Assembly (NCBI GenBank): GCA_051453625.1 | Contig: JBOZIK010000001.1 | Location: forward strand, 45,321,010 to 45,359,089 | DNA from: Welwitschia mirabilis | Lineage: Eukaryota; Gnetophyta; Gnetopsida; Welwitschiales | Direction of reading: 5' to 3' | DNA length: 38,080 bases | Shown: one piece after another, positions 1 to 10,520 of the stretch | Layout of the letters: the number at the start of each line of letters is the position of its first letter | How positions within the stretch are numbered: the first letter of the stretch is position 1 | Translations under genes and position numbers: made by a program | Notes under the pieces: generated by a model | What the model was told of the DNA's origin: nothing | What the model saw: the letters and a program-made list of their open reading frames with translations, nothing else | Database searches by the model: none

Positions 1-312
1 AATCTCTAAGTCATGCATAGGATAATTCTTCTCATGCTTCTTCAGTTGCCTAGATGCATAAGCGATCACCTTACCATCTTGTATCAAGACTGCTCCTAAG
101 CCTTCACCTGAGGCATCTGTGTAAATGGTGTAAGGCTTTCTTAGTTTTGGCATCCTTAGAACTCGAGCTGAAATAAGAATTAATTTTAATACTTGAAAAG
201 CCTCATCACATCGATCAGTTCATTCAAAAGCTTGTTCTTCCTAAGCAACATAGTCAATGGAGAAGCTATCTTAGAGAAATTTTTAATAAATCTTAGATAA
301 TATCCTGCAAGA
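1..312 (-). pseudogene. RT connection and RNase H, element A (partial, runs off the window)
   Basis: The minus strand encodes LAGYYLRFIKNFSKIASPLT at the end of RT and then [18 protein letters not shown] and [20 protein letters not shown] of RNase H. The first RNase H catalytic Asp (YTDAS) is intact. A one-base frameshift lies between the two blocks near position 180-200, so the piece cannot be translated as one protein. The element's reverse transcriptase would copy its RNA and RNase H would degrade the RNA strand. The left end is cut by the window. Confidence 0.85.
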
Positions 313-412
313 NNNNNNNNNNNNNNNNNNNNNNNNNNNNNNNNNNNNNNNNNNNNNNNNNNNNNNNNNNNNNNNNNNNNNNNNNNNNNNNNNNNNNNNN
401 NNNNNNNNNNNN

Positions 413-1160
413 ACCAAAAAAGCTTCTGACTTCTAACACTGATTTAGGCTTAGGTCAATCCATGATAGCTTGGACTTTTTCTTTGTCTACACTAGCTCCA
501 TCTTCTGAGATCACATGCCCCAAAAATTTAATTTTAGATAGATAAAACTCACACTTCTTAGGATTTGTATAGAAGTGATTCCTTCACAAGGTATCAAGTA
601 CTATTCTCAAGTGCTTCTCATGTGCTTCTTTAGTTGGAGAATACACTAGTATATCATTAATAAACACTACCATCAAATCATCTAGATAAGCTCTAAAAAT
701 GCCATTCATTAATGCCATAAATGTTGCTGGTGGATTAGTTAAACCAAAAGGAACTACCTTAAACTCATAATGCCCATACCTGATTTAAAAAGCTGTTTTG
801 AAAACATCTTCTTCCTTGATCCTAAGTTGATGATATCTAGACTTAAGATCAATCTTAGAGAAAACTCTAGCATACTTTAGTTAGTTAAATAGATCCTTTA
901 TCCTGTGCAAGGGATAACTATTCCTTATGGTAGCCTTATTTAGCATTCTATAGTCCATACAAAGTCTCAAACTTCTATTCTTCTTTTTAACAAAAAGTAC
1001 TAATGCATCCCATAGAGATGTGCTTGGCCTAATCAATTCCTTATCTAACAGTGTAGTTATCTAAGTCTTCAACTCTACTAACTTAACTAGAGATATCCTG
1101 TAAGGTGCTTTAGATATTAGTTCAACACCTAGTTTAAGAGATATTTTAAAATATTTCTTC
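413..1160 (-). pseudogene. Reverse transcriptase core, element A
   Basis: Conserved RT blocks are readable on the minus strand: [32 protein letters not shown] with its first catalytic Asp, [20 protein letters not shown], the active-site block [19 protein letters not shown] near 640-675, and FLGHVISEDGASVDKEKVQA. The active-site block normally reads FIDD; here the first Asp of the pair is Asn, which should abolish polymerisation. Several in-frame stops occur between blocks (for instance before RNHFYTNPKK). The order with the neighbouring gag and protease is that of a Ty3/gypsy polyprotein. Confidence 0.88.
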
Positions 1161-1379
1161 TTACTTGGGGAACATCCTGGAAGTTCTTTTGGAAACAGAT
1201 CTACATACTCCTTTACAATAGATATGTCTGAGATCTTTGACTAAGATTGAAGGAAACATAAGAATCTAACAATTTTAAGAACTTTACTCCTCTTCACTTC
1301 CTTCATCAGTTGATTCTTACCTACCAATATTTCAGTAACAGGTCTAAAAGAAATGGGTAATTAGACCTTTTCACCACTA

Positions 1380-1700
1380 TATTTCATCAAAAAACTTGCC
1401 TAGAGAAACAACTGTCTAAGCTCTATTTTCCTGCAACTAGTTCATACATAAGATAACATCAAAGTATTCAAAGTCTAAGATCAAAAATTCGACCTAGAAA
1501 TTATGGCCTCCAATGGTAACATCACATACAGGGGTTCTATCCAAAGCTCTAATAGTACTACCATCTGGTAATTCCATATAAATTTTATGTTTGCACTGAA
1601 CCTTCAAAAATAGTCTCTAAGACATACAATAAGATAAGGAATCTGTAGCTTCTAGATCTAACAAGATTCTAATAAGAATGCTAAGTACTTGTAGTTTACA
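1380..1700 (-). pseudogene. Aspartic protease remnant, element A
   Basis: On the minus strand near 1640-1665 the reading LLDLEATDSLS corresponds to the retropepsin active-site region, which in related elements reads roughly LxDxGATxSF. The glycine after the Asp-containing motif is replaced by Glu here. It lies between the gag zinc knuckle and RT, the expected place for protease in the polyprotein. The rest of the domain is weakly recognisable and interrupted, so the limits are approximate. It would have cleaved the Gag-Pol precursor. Confidence 0.6.
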
Positions 1701-1739
1701 AGATCATTAATGGCTGAGCTTCTTCCTTTGATATGGATG

Positions 1740-2705
1740 CATATAATTTTCTGACATTCATGGTCTCTTATTCCTCTTTCTTTCTCCTAGGACAATTTCT
1801 AATCAAATGTAATCCTCTACAACTCTAGCATCCAGTTCTCTTAGATCCTGAGCTTCAGTTCTAGTAGAAGGTGTAGCTTTCTGAGCTGGTAGTTGTGTTC
1901 TTCTTCTTCCTTAAGGAGGTTTGACCTCTAATTGATTCACTCGAATTGGTTCCTGCTATCCTCTACTCCTTGCCATTTAAAAATTCCTGAAAAAGGGATT
2001 CTTCCTGGGAAAATTTCCTCTCTACTCCTAAGGATTGGCTCATTGGTCCCTAAAATTCCTACTACTTCCCCATGATTCTTCGACAAGCCTGGCCTTTTTT
2101 AAGGCCTCTACAAAAGTTCTTGGTTGAAATAGCTTAACCTGCCTTTAGATCAAAGGATGCAGACTAGTAACCAACCTATAAATCTTCACTGCTTTAATGC
2201 CAGCTATCGCAGGTACATAGCGTAATAGCTACATGAATCTATTTTCATATTGGTCCACAGTTGAAGCTCCCTATCTGAGGTTGTAGAATTCCTTTGCCTT
2301 AGCATTCTTAAAGTACTATAAAATGTATCTAGCTCAAAATCAACCTTTAAAGTCATTCTAAGATAAATGATTAGAAAAAGTGGATTGTGATTTTTCTACA
2401 TCCCACCATAAGGAAACATTCTTCTTTAATTGATGCACAGTAAGGATAGTCTTTTTCTCATATGTGAAGTTGAACAGTTCCAACTCTCTATTTATTAAAA
2501 TTAACCAAGCCTCAGCTTTAAGTGCACTATCAGATCCTTTGAAGATTAGGAGATTGGTTCATCTAAAATGCATCATCAGTTTTCGATTTGCATTATCCAC
2601 ATTCTTGTCATCTCTCTTAGCCTGAAGTCCATCAACCAGGTGGTTAACGGTATTCACTAGGAAGATCACATTTGTGGATGATGGTATATCTCTTCTTGGA
2701 GCCAT
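1740..2705 (-). pseudogene. gag with CCHC zinc knuckle, element A
   Basis: The start codon on the minus strand is at 2705, giving MAPRRDIPSSTNVIFLVNTV, about 90 bases after the primer binding site, which fits a gag start. Downstream are YENRFM and LLRYVPAIAGIKAV of the retrotransposon gag domain, and near 1795-1840 a knuckle reading C-x-SCRGLHLIRNCPR, where the residue after the first Cys is now a stop codon (a Trp in related elements). The spacing is CX2CX3HX4C. Many stops interrupt the frame. Gag would have formed the virus-like particle and packaged element RNA. Confidence 0.78.
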
Positions 2706-2795
2706 CTGTTATTCTTGCCAAACATAGAAATGTGAATCAAGGAAAAGATGCTAAAATTCAATTTAATCACATAGTTCCAAATCCAAAAACCAAGT

Positions 2796-2807
2796 GCTCT
2801 GATACCA
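2796..2807 (-). other. Primer binding site for initiator Met-tRNA, element A
   Basis: The minus strand reads TGGTATCAGAGC, the standard plant LTR-retrotransposon primer site complementary to the 3' end of initiator methionine tRNA. It sits three bases inside the LTR edge at 2811. This fixes the orientation of element A and one LTR boundary. Confidence 0.92.
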
Positions 2808-2810
2808 AAA

Positions 2811-3480
2811 TGTAAAGTCCCTACNNNNNNNNNNNNNNNNNNNNNNNNNNNNNNNNNNNNNNNNNNNNNNNNNNNNNNNNNNNNNNNNNNNNNNNNNNNN
2901 NNNNTTTAAACATGTAAAATAGGAACAAGACATTGTAATGTGCGATGTAGTTTAAACATATTAGATTATAATTATCATCATTTCTTTTGATTACTAGATT
3001 TCAATATAAATAGATAAAATATGCATGTTCATAAGTCGTATTGATCATAAGAAATAGTTTATTAGGTTAGATAATTAGGAAGTAAGTTTAGGTGTAATAA
3101 CTAGATCATGTTATATCTATGACTTGGCCTTATATTTAATAAGAATATAATCTCGTTGTTTGCTTGGTTTGCAGTATAAAGAAGTTTTACTAATGAGACT
3201 TATTATTATAAATAAGTCATAATATCTTCTATTTACTCTAGATATATCAATTTTCTTCAACATAACACCTTGATCATATTACTTCATCTATAGTTTACTT
3301 GTCTAGCTAATATCTATACATATCTGTGTTAACTTAAACATGTACAGAACAATGCCTAGCTTAGATAAGTATAGTATTAGTACTTAATTATCCCTTTTTA
3401 TCCATGAGTGTAAAGTGTTAGAGTGTTGGGAAACTCTTATGATTAATCCATATTACTAGGTATGGATTTAAGACTATAGG
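2811..3480 (-). repeat. 5' LTR of element A (inner edge certain, outer edge not placed)
   Basis: On the plus strand the LTR edge starts TGTAAAGTCCC at 2811, that is, it ends ...GGGACTTTACA on the element's own strand, directly before the primer site. An N run at 2825-2904 follows. I could not find the outer terminus, because the partner LTR is outside the window; the end given is a placeholder limited by the SINE-like sequence that follows. No coding potential is seen in this stretch. Confidence 0.55.
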
Positions 3481-3489
3481 TTAAAGATT

Positions 3490-3580
3490 TTTTAAAAAGA
3501 TATACTGGGAGGGAATTGAACTTGTGACTGGTCCCCTCTTTAAGACTTATGAGATTTTCACTCACCATTAGCCTATATTA
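3490..3580 (-). repeat. tRNA-related SINE head (Pol III A and B boxes)
   Basis: On the minus strand an A-box-like TAGGCTAATGGTGAG (3561-3575) is followed about 54 bases after its start by a B-box-like AAGTTCAATTCC (3512-3523, core GTTCAATTC). The spacing and order fit an internal RNA polymerase III promoter in a tRNA-derived SINE. The flanking acceptor-stem pairing expected of a functional tRNA is not apparent. The SINE tail and target duplications were not resolved. Confidence 0.4.
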
Positions 3581-3828
3581 TCAATTGCTGATTTTAGTAA
3601 GTTTTAAATTCACATAAGGTAAAGGAGAACCAGGAGGAGTCAGATCCTAGCAATTACTGGGGTTTTTGTTGTGAAGTTTTCGTCAGCAGAGGAGGTGTGT
3701 GAGGAAGGCCACGTCCAAGGGGAAGTGCATTTCAAGAAAGTAGAGGCATTAGTAGGAATTTTGAGATGGACTCAGCTTGAAGGGAGGTGGTGTGTTAATA
3801 GTGCCAGAGGAACCACAGAAGAAGATCC
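3581..3828. other. Unassigned flank between element A and the element B LTR
   Basis: This stretch is visibly richer in G and A than its surroundings. One plus-strand frame gives short Arg/Gly-rich readings (for example GRPRPRGSAFQ) that could be part of a retroelement gag, but there are stops and I cannot name it. It ends exactly where homology with the other two element B LTR copies begins. Confidence 0.3.
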
Positions 3829-4882
3829 TGTCATTTATAATTAAAATGGATATTTGCATAATAAAACATACTAATATAGATGGGAATTAACCCAAATGTC
3901 GTAATCTATCGAAGGCCTAGGCTAGAGAAAGAGAGTTAATTTTCATAAGAAATACTTTTTATCCTATTAACAGAAATAAATTACAATGCAAAGAAAAAAA
4001 GCATAATGCAACACATTTATACAAAGTTAATCTAGGAGTAAAAAGAATAATGCACCTAAACTAATAATGCTCAACCTTGATAAAGGTTACCTTCATAACT
4101 TATATCACCCAAGAAAGTATAACTAAATCAGAAGCAACATAAGCTATAAAAGATAAAAACAACAAGCATAGAAAAGGGAAAATAAATCTTTATATTACTC
4201 AAACCACATCCATGCTACAAAGTAACTACACCTCAATGGAGGAAGCATATCCCAACACCAAGGAAGACGTCTCTCTATAACTACAAGGATAGATATCCAG
4301 CCCTTCGATCTTCTATCATGAGAATTTTTGGTGTAACAAAAGATAAGGTGGAGTCATGGGTGGAATCAATACTTATTAACACAAAGAACACAATAATAAG
4401 ATAAATAGATAGGATGGAAACAAACCTAATGGCCATGCCAAAAAACATACAAATAAATGAGAAGAATTAGGTGAATGTTCAGTGGGATATTATAATAAGT
4501 ATCATCTGGTTAGTCGTTTAGATGATATAGGGAACGATGCCACCTCATAAGTAATCCATATCACTACTAGATTGATCATAGTTAGCATCCTCATTGGATT
4601 TAATTATTTTTTCGTTCGTACTGTCGTCGAGATAATGAGGTGGATGACATGCTTCTATAAGTATTCATTCAAGGCATTTAGCCTCAATGTTTGTAGAAAT
4701 TTTGTCTCAAAAATAGAAAGTATTAGAAACTACTCTAAATGATACAAAATGTCATGAATATTACACGTTTTTGTTTCTTTCATCTTAGCTCTCTATTATC
4801 ATTGAGATCTAGCATATACCTGTCTAATATCTTTCCACACTACTCAAAATATCCTATCAAATATATGTAAGTTGATAGTACA
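3829..4882 (-). repeat. LTR of element B, copy X (3' LTR on the minus strand)
   Basis: This stretch aligns end to end, at about 80 percent by eye, with 18343-19397, and its first part aligns with 16236-16516. The plus-strand edges read TGTCATTTATAA and ...GATAGTACA, giving TG...CA ends. Homology to the other copies stops abruptly below 3829, whereas the other two copies share a further leader there, which places the LTR boundary. It contains a stem-loop ATCATCT...AGATGAT at 4501-4526. The length of about 1.05 kb is usual for this kind of element. The divergence from its partner indicates an old insertion or unrelated partners. Confidence 0.8.
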
Positions 4883-5417
4883 ACCTAGTCCCCTAGTTAA
4901 CGTTATTAGTCCTTAACAAAACCAAGCAGTAAACCGTAATTGTGAGTCATCTTATTTAACAATAAAAAAATAGCTAAGGTATTAAAGAAATTATCTCAAA
5001 AAATTTTCAAAAATTTTAGAGCTACAAACTGAATTCTAAGAAATCAGAAAATTGAACATTTCACCTGATTTGAAGACTTGCCATATGGTCATCCAGGTCT
5101 TTGTCTAGATGATAGGGGGAATGACAGGCTCAAAAGTTACTCTTTTAAAATAGAAACATGTGACAAAAATTTTTCAGATAATTCATCAGTTAATGCAATT
5201 AAAATTTATCCACTGAATTAAATAGTAATAAATAAAAGATTGCCTAAATAAAATCAATCATTATCATAACTTGTAAAAAATAAAGATAGTCATGAAAATC
5301 AAATAATATTAAGTACAACATGCTAACTCAAAAATGATATGTATATATAATTAGTGAGTTTTAGTACAAAAATACATAGAAGAGGAGATACAAAATGTCA
5401 CAAAATCATTCCCCTCA
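4883..5417 (-). other. 3' untranslated region of element B copy X
   Basis: AT-rich and without coding potential. Next to the LTR the minus strand reads AACTAGGGGACTAGG, a weak candidate polypurine tract. A stem-loop of the same family as in the leader (TCATC at 5089-5093 with GATGA at 5108-5112) lies within it. Nothing else is recognised. Confidence 0.45.
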
Positions 5418-6691
5418 TCATTGCATAATAAATTCAGTCTGGGCAGCTAGCTCAAGTATAGGAGAAAAAGAGGGAGGATTCTTAGGATAGGTAGGAAAAT
5501 GTAGGTTTAAAGATGTAGAAATAGAATGGATCATCACATCGCCTTGGACATGTACAACCTTTGGAATATTAACTGTCACACTGTACTGAAAAGAAATGAT
5601 GTGCTGACACATGTCAACAACCTAATCCTCAGAGTGATGAACTCTCCTCTCAATAGTCAAGATTCTCTACTCTAATATCTGCGTCCAGAGCCATAATCCT
5701 CTAGTCTAAGGTCTAAATACCTTGGTTCATGAAACTTCTAATGGTCTCAGTGGTTTCTGCTAGGAGAACCTATATCTGCTCAAGTATAGCCCCAACTGTA
5801 GGTCTCTATACCTGAGGTCGCTCAACCTCTCCTGGTACCTGTATGCTCATGCCCTACAAATAGCAAGATGAAGTCTTGATGTAAGATAAGCGCTGCTCGT
5901 CCATGGGCTCTAGTATCCCAAATCATCTAAAAAGAGCTGAGAGGAGGTAGGGGTAACCCAGAGTCTATAACTGTTATGCCTCAACCATGGGCTTAAGTCT
6001 CCTTCAAATAATGTAGGTAGCTCCATCTACTCTCCTTGTCTAAATTTCACCAGTACCTATAAGTGTGCAACCATGACGTGACTGTTATAAAATAATGTGC
6101 TGATGTTATGGATCAATTCTTTATGTAATACCCTATATGCAAGGATCAACTTAGTGATAAGTATCCCCTGCCTATCTGTCGTAAGATCTGTTGGTATATC
6201 TAGTGCAGTGCCATATGCACAACACTCCTCAGTCCTATCAGCTGAATGAATGTAGAGACTCTAATCCCACTAAGATTTGTAACTACTACAATGTGGGATG
6301 AGAGGATTTCAATATCATGGTTGTGTATGTATGCTACAATCATATCCACTAGCTGATCATGAGCATCTGGTCTACATTCTATGCGCATAGTATCATAAAA
6401 CTTTCATGTCTTTAAAACATAGTAAGACTCATGCACATCTGTGATCCATCGTAACTATAGATATATGAGCCTTTGACCAACCTCTGACTCTATACAGCTC
6501 ATAAAATCCTCAAAGTATCTCTTGACACAGATACTAGCTATCTGTATAGTCAAAGATCATCTGCATTGAGGTTGTGGATGTGCTGACACTGTACACTCTA
6601 TATCTGACAATACTATCGGGTTCACCTCCTACTCTATGGCTTCAGCCTCAGTCTTATCCTATTTAGTTCTATATGTACAAGGCCTACTCAT
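5418..6691 (-). pseudogene. Extra ORF in the env position of element B, function unknown
   Basis: A single ancestral ORF of about 425 codons can be followed from an ATG at 6691 (MSRPCTYRTK) to the stop below 5418, with at least one frameshift and about 16 in-frame stops. Recognisable stretches are YFEDFMSCIESEVGQRLIYL, MRIECRPDAHDQLVDMIVAY, ILITKLILAYRVLHKELIHN, MELPTLFEGDLSPWLRHNSY, a probable coiled coil with RIMALDADIRVE, and a proline-rich tail ending LELAAQTEFIMQ. It lies downstream of integrase, where Athila-type elements keep an env-like or additional ORF. No signal peptide or obvious membrane span is seen, so an envelope is doubtful. The pattern HDIEILSSHIVVVTNLSGIR followed by LILAYRVLHKEL vaguely recalls the putative plant transposon protein domain (PF20167); that is inference. 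Confidence 0.6.
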
Positions 6692-9470
6692 TGAAAATAC
6701 ACCAAAAAACATCATGGAAGAATGGAAAGATACGTCAAATACGTTGCATGGATGCACATTAACGACCTCCAAAATCAATTAAAAAATGAAAAATGATGAA
6801 AATATCTCTTGCTTCCATTAAAAATTGCAATACATCTTGAATTGCCTAAATATTAGAATAAAAATGCAAAACGCGCGAAAAATTAAAATGCCGTGTTTTA
6901 AGTGGACCCTACATATGGTAAAAATTTAAAGTGCTTAAATGAAAATCTAGTCCAGTAAATTATAGAACACATCGAACTGATCAATTTTGCCTAAAGGACC
7001 ACTATGTTTCGACCTATAGTTTACGAGAAAATGAGTGTAAAAGATGAAAAATTAAAAACTCCTCATAAAACGCATAATTGATTATAACTTGCAAAATACA
7101 TAGTGAAATTCAAATCCGTAAGTCCCAAAGCAAAAAGCATAAAGACTGAGAAACATACATGAAAACTACACATTAAAAGGCTAAAAAATGGGATTAAAAA
7201 ATTGAAAAACAAGAGGAAGAGAAAAACATACCTCATTTGACAAATTTGCTCAAAACTCAGAAATCTGGATGCTAAATTGAGTTGAACAAGATTCAAGACA
7301 TTGGCAAGGTCTAGAAGAGTCATCGTCTCTTAGAGGAATGGGTAGAAATGATGAGAAAATAAAAAAAAAAAGGAAAATGGTTTGGGCTATGATTATATCG
7401 CACTTTTATCGAGTCGCATTGTTCGGATGACAACCCTAAGATGACTCTCAGAACAAATTAGACTGTTGTCCTTTTAGTGTTATTTAGACAACCAAGTGGA
7501 TGAAGGGATATGAAAAAAATTGACAAAAATAAAGATGTTAACCAACATAATTAGGATCAGATATGATTATCAAAGTATCAGATTTTATCAGAAAACGTAA
7601 AAAAATACAGAAAATGAAAAAGAAAATCCCAAAAATTGAGAGAAAAAGTAAAAACTCATAACAAAAAATAAAAAACTATGGCTAAATAAAATGGACTATC
7701 TAGGATGAAACCTAATAACAGAAGCTAAGTGAATGTGCTTAAACAAAAAAGTAAAACACGATAAGCTTAGAACTCCAAAAGGTACAAGGAATCTCATAAA
7801 AACTATGAAACAGAAAAGATGTTCTTTTTGAATGCAAATGCTAACTAAAAATGATATAAACATGAATGAATAGTAAGAAAACTACTAAATGATAAGGTCC
7901 TATAAAAGAATGAGAAAATGTGGAAATGACTTTGAAATAAAAAACTCAAAAACCAAAGAAAAATAAAAAAAAATAGACACAAGGAATAAGGAGAAGATTG
8001 CTTACCTATCTTAAATTATGACCTAGCAAACTACCAAGGAAGATATCATAAAGCCACTTAAGTAAAAATGCATGACAAAAATGTATGAACTCTGTAAAGT
8101 TCCACTTGAAAGGCCAGTAATTATGGTGATACCAAAAATCAAGGGCTTAGAACAATGAATGACAAGATCAAAAGCTACCTAGAAATGAACTCACATGCTT
8201 TCATCTCACAAACACATCTAAATCATCAAAAGTGAAATGATCAAGTGGGAATACTAAGAGTTTAGAAAATAAACAACACTTCTGATGACATCAAGAACAC
8301 CATTAATCCCATAACCTTAAAGTTTATTACAACTTTTTCCATGATGAGGAGAGTGCAACCACAGTCAGAGGAGTGAGGATGCGCGAAGCATAGCCAAGTA
8401 ACCCCCTAGTGGAATTCCCAAAGCTATAAATATTACCAAAGGTTCCTCTCAAAACAANNNNNNNNNNNNNNNNNNNNNNNNNNNNNNNNNNNNNNNNNNN
8501 NNNNNNNNNNNNNNNNNNNNNNNNNNNNNNNNNNNNNNNNNNNNNNNNNNNNNNNNNNNNNNNNNNNNNNNNNNNNNNNNNNNNNNNNNNNNNNNNNNNN
8601 NNNNNNNNNNNNNNNNNNNNNNNNNNNNNNNNNNNNNNNNNNNNNNNNNNNNNNNNNNNNNNNNNNNNNNNNNNNNNNNNNNNNNNNNNNNNNNNNNNNN
8701 NNNNNNNNNNNNNNNNNNNNNNNNNNNNNNNNNNNNNNNNNNNNNNNNNNNNNNNNNNNNNNNNNNNNNNNNNNNNNNNNNNNNNNNNNNNNNNNNNNNN
8801 NNNNNNNNNNNNNNNNNNNNNNNNNNNNNNNNNNNNNNNNNNNNNNNNNNNNNNNNNNNNNNNNNNNNNNNNNNNNNNNNNNNNNNNNNNNNNNNNNNNN
8901 NNNNNNNNNNNNNNNNNNNNNNNNNNNNNNNNNNNNNNNNNNNNNNNNNNNNNNNNNNNNNNNNNNNNNNNNNNNNNNNNNNNNNNNNNNNNNNNNNNNN
9001 NNNNNNNNNNNNNNNNNNNNNNNNNNNNNNNNNNNNNNNNNNNNNNNNNNNNNNNNNNNNNNNNNNNNNNNNNNNNNNNNNNNNNNNNNNNNNNNNNNNN
9101 NNNNNNNNNNNNNNNNNNNNNNNNNNNNNNNNNNNNNNNNNNNNNNNNNNNNNNNNNNNNNNNNNNNNNNNNNNNNNNNNNNNNNNNNNNNNNNNNNNNN
9201 NNNNNNNNAGATAGAAAAGAACACTTTCAAATAATTAAAGACCTTATAACCTTGAAAAAAAAAAGCATAAAAACTAATACATCTTTCTTCAAAGTGAAAT
9301 CCATAGACATGGAAATGTCTAAAAATTAGATGAATCTAATCTTACCATTATAAAATGCTCAAGTATAAATACTATTCATGGAAAACTTCATAAAGTAACA
9401 CATAAATCAAGTTTAAAAGATGATCAAGTAATATCATAACATTCACCAAAGGAATAAGCTAAGAAAGAAC
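6692..9470 (-). other. Non-coding spacer between integrase and the extra ORF, element B
   Basis: AT-rich DNA of about 2.8 kb, of which 8458-9208 is an N run. A small open frame at 7323-7063 encodes 86 residues with a strongly hydrophobic middle (FLFLLFFNFLIPFFSLLMC) but has no recognised relatives and may be chance. No promoter or splice site could be assigned for expression of the downstream ORF. Otherwise I see nothing in it. Confidence 0.45.
8458..9208. other. Assembly gap (751 N)
   Basis: A run of unknown bases. Unlike the 100-N placeholders elsewhere, its length is irregular, so it may be an estimated gap. Any open frame reported across it is an artefact. Confidence 0.97.
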
Positions 9471-10520
9471 TTAGACAATAATAGGGAGGAAGTTCTCCTC
9501 ATCAAGGGGAACCTCCAAAATAAGTGCTTCTTTCATGTTCACAGTTGCATCAAAAGATCCTTCATATAGTTTCAACCATTGTTCATTAATCTTTTGAATC
9601 ACCCTCATATCTAAGTCTGAAATCTTAATAGATCCATTAGAATGTGATTTCTCTACAAGATAAGGACCTAACCATTTAGAGGTCAACTTGTTATTCAAAA
9701 GACATACTCTAGTGTTATATAAAAGAATAGTTAACCTAGTTCAAACTTTTTATGAAGTATCTTTTTATCATGTTTGAACTTAGCTTGGGCTTTATAGATT
9801 AATTAACAATATATAGCATGAGTTTGTTTTTCATTTTTATCAAGGTGGTTTAATTGGGATAATATATTTTTAAGATTCTTATAAAGGCCCACAAGATTAA
9901 GTTGATGAGAAGCATAATAAGAGTTTTAGCACACATGAACAAGTAAAATACAAACTTTACTGTACATAAGTTCAAAAGGTGAAAAACCAAAAGAAGTAGG
10001 CCAAGTAGTATAGTAAGCCCAAAGAATATCGTCACGACTAACATCCCAAGATTTCTTATTAATAGAGACAAGTTTTTATAACATGTTTTTAATTTCTCTT
10101 TTGGTATTTTCAGCCTATTCATTAGTTTGAGGATGATAAGCACAAGTTATTCTATGTTTTATTCTAATGAATAAATGAAGTTACCTAAAAGCTAATTAAT
10201 TAAATGAGTTCTTTGATTACTAATGATAATTATAGAAAAACCAAATCTCTAAAAAATACAAGTTTTAAGAAAATGACAAACAGTTTGGACATTATTTAAA
10301 GAAGTAAGAATGACTTTAACCCATTCAGTCCCATAATCTAAAGCTACTAAAATGTAATGTTTATTATGAGAAGGTGGGTGAATAGGACCTATAAAATAAA
10401 TACCTCAATAATCAAAAGGTTCACACTCAATAATAGATCTAAGGGGCATCTCCTTAGAACAAATAAGGCTACCATAATACTGACAAGGATTACACCTTCT
10501 AGCAAAATCAAAAGAATCCT
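9471..10520 (-). pseudogene. Integrase, element B copy X
   Basis: The minus strand carries, in order, the end of the HHCC zinc-binding domain (CNPCQYYG), the linker MPLRSIIECEPFDY and YFIGPIHPPSHNKHYILVAL, the catalytic core (LVALDYGTEWVKV with the first Asp; AYHPQTNE then AENTKREIKN with the Glu), FGFSPFELMYSKVCILLVH, and the C-terminal GPY/F domain KLTSKWLGPYLVEKSHSNGS. The second catalytic Asp is replaced: the block reads SNQRTHLIN near 10204-10234 where relatives have SDxGTHF. Frameshifts occur around 9700 and 9850-10143. The enzyme would have joined element DNA to the host chromosome; this copy cannot. The wording is Athila-like. Confidence 0.87.

Larger units (their letters stand above)
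1..2810 (-). mobile_element. Ty3/gypsy retrotransposon, Tekay/Del-like (element A), internal region, 5' part
   Basis: Read on the minus strand, the order is LTR edge, primer binding site, gag, protease, RT, RNase H, which is the Ty3/gypsy order. The integrase would lie beyond the left edge of the window. RT and RNase H wording (for example [20 protein letters not shown]) and the initiator-Met primer site match chromovirus elements of the Tekay/Del group; the lineage is inferred from memory of the family. All reading frames carry stops and frameshifts, so this is a dead copy. An N run at 313-412 interrupts the RT/RNase H junction. Confidence 0.88.

Noticed and set aside
3490-3580. Functional tRNA gene
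   Set aside because: A and B boxes are present, but no acceptor-stem or anticodon-stem pairing could be traced; a SINE head fits better.
8433-9230. 265-codon minus-strand open frame
   Set aside because: It consists almost entirely of N; there is no sequence behind it.
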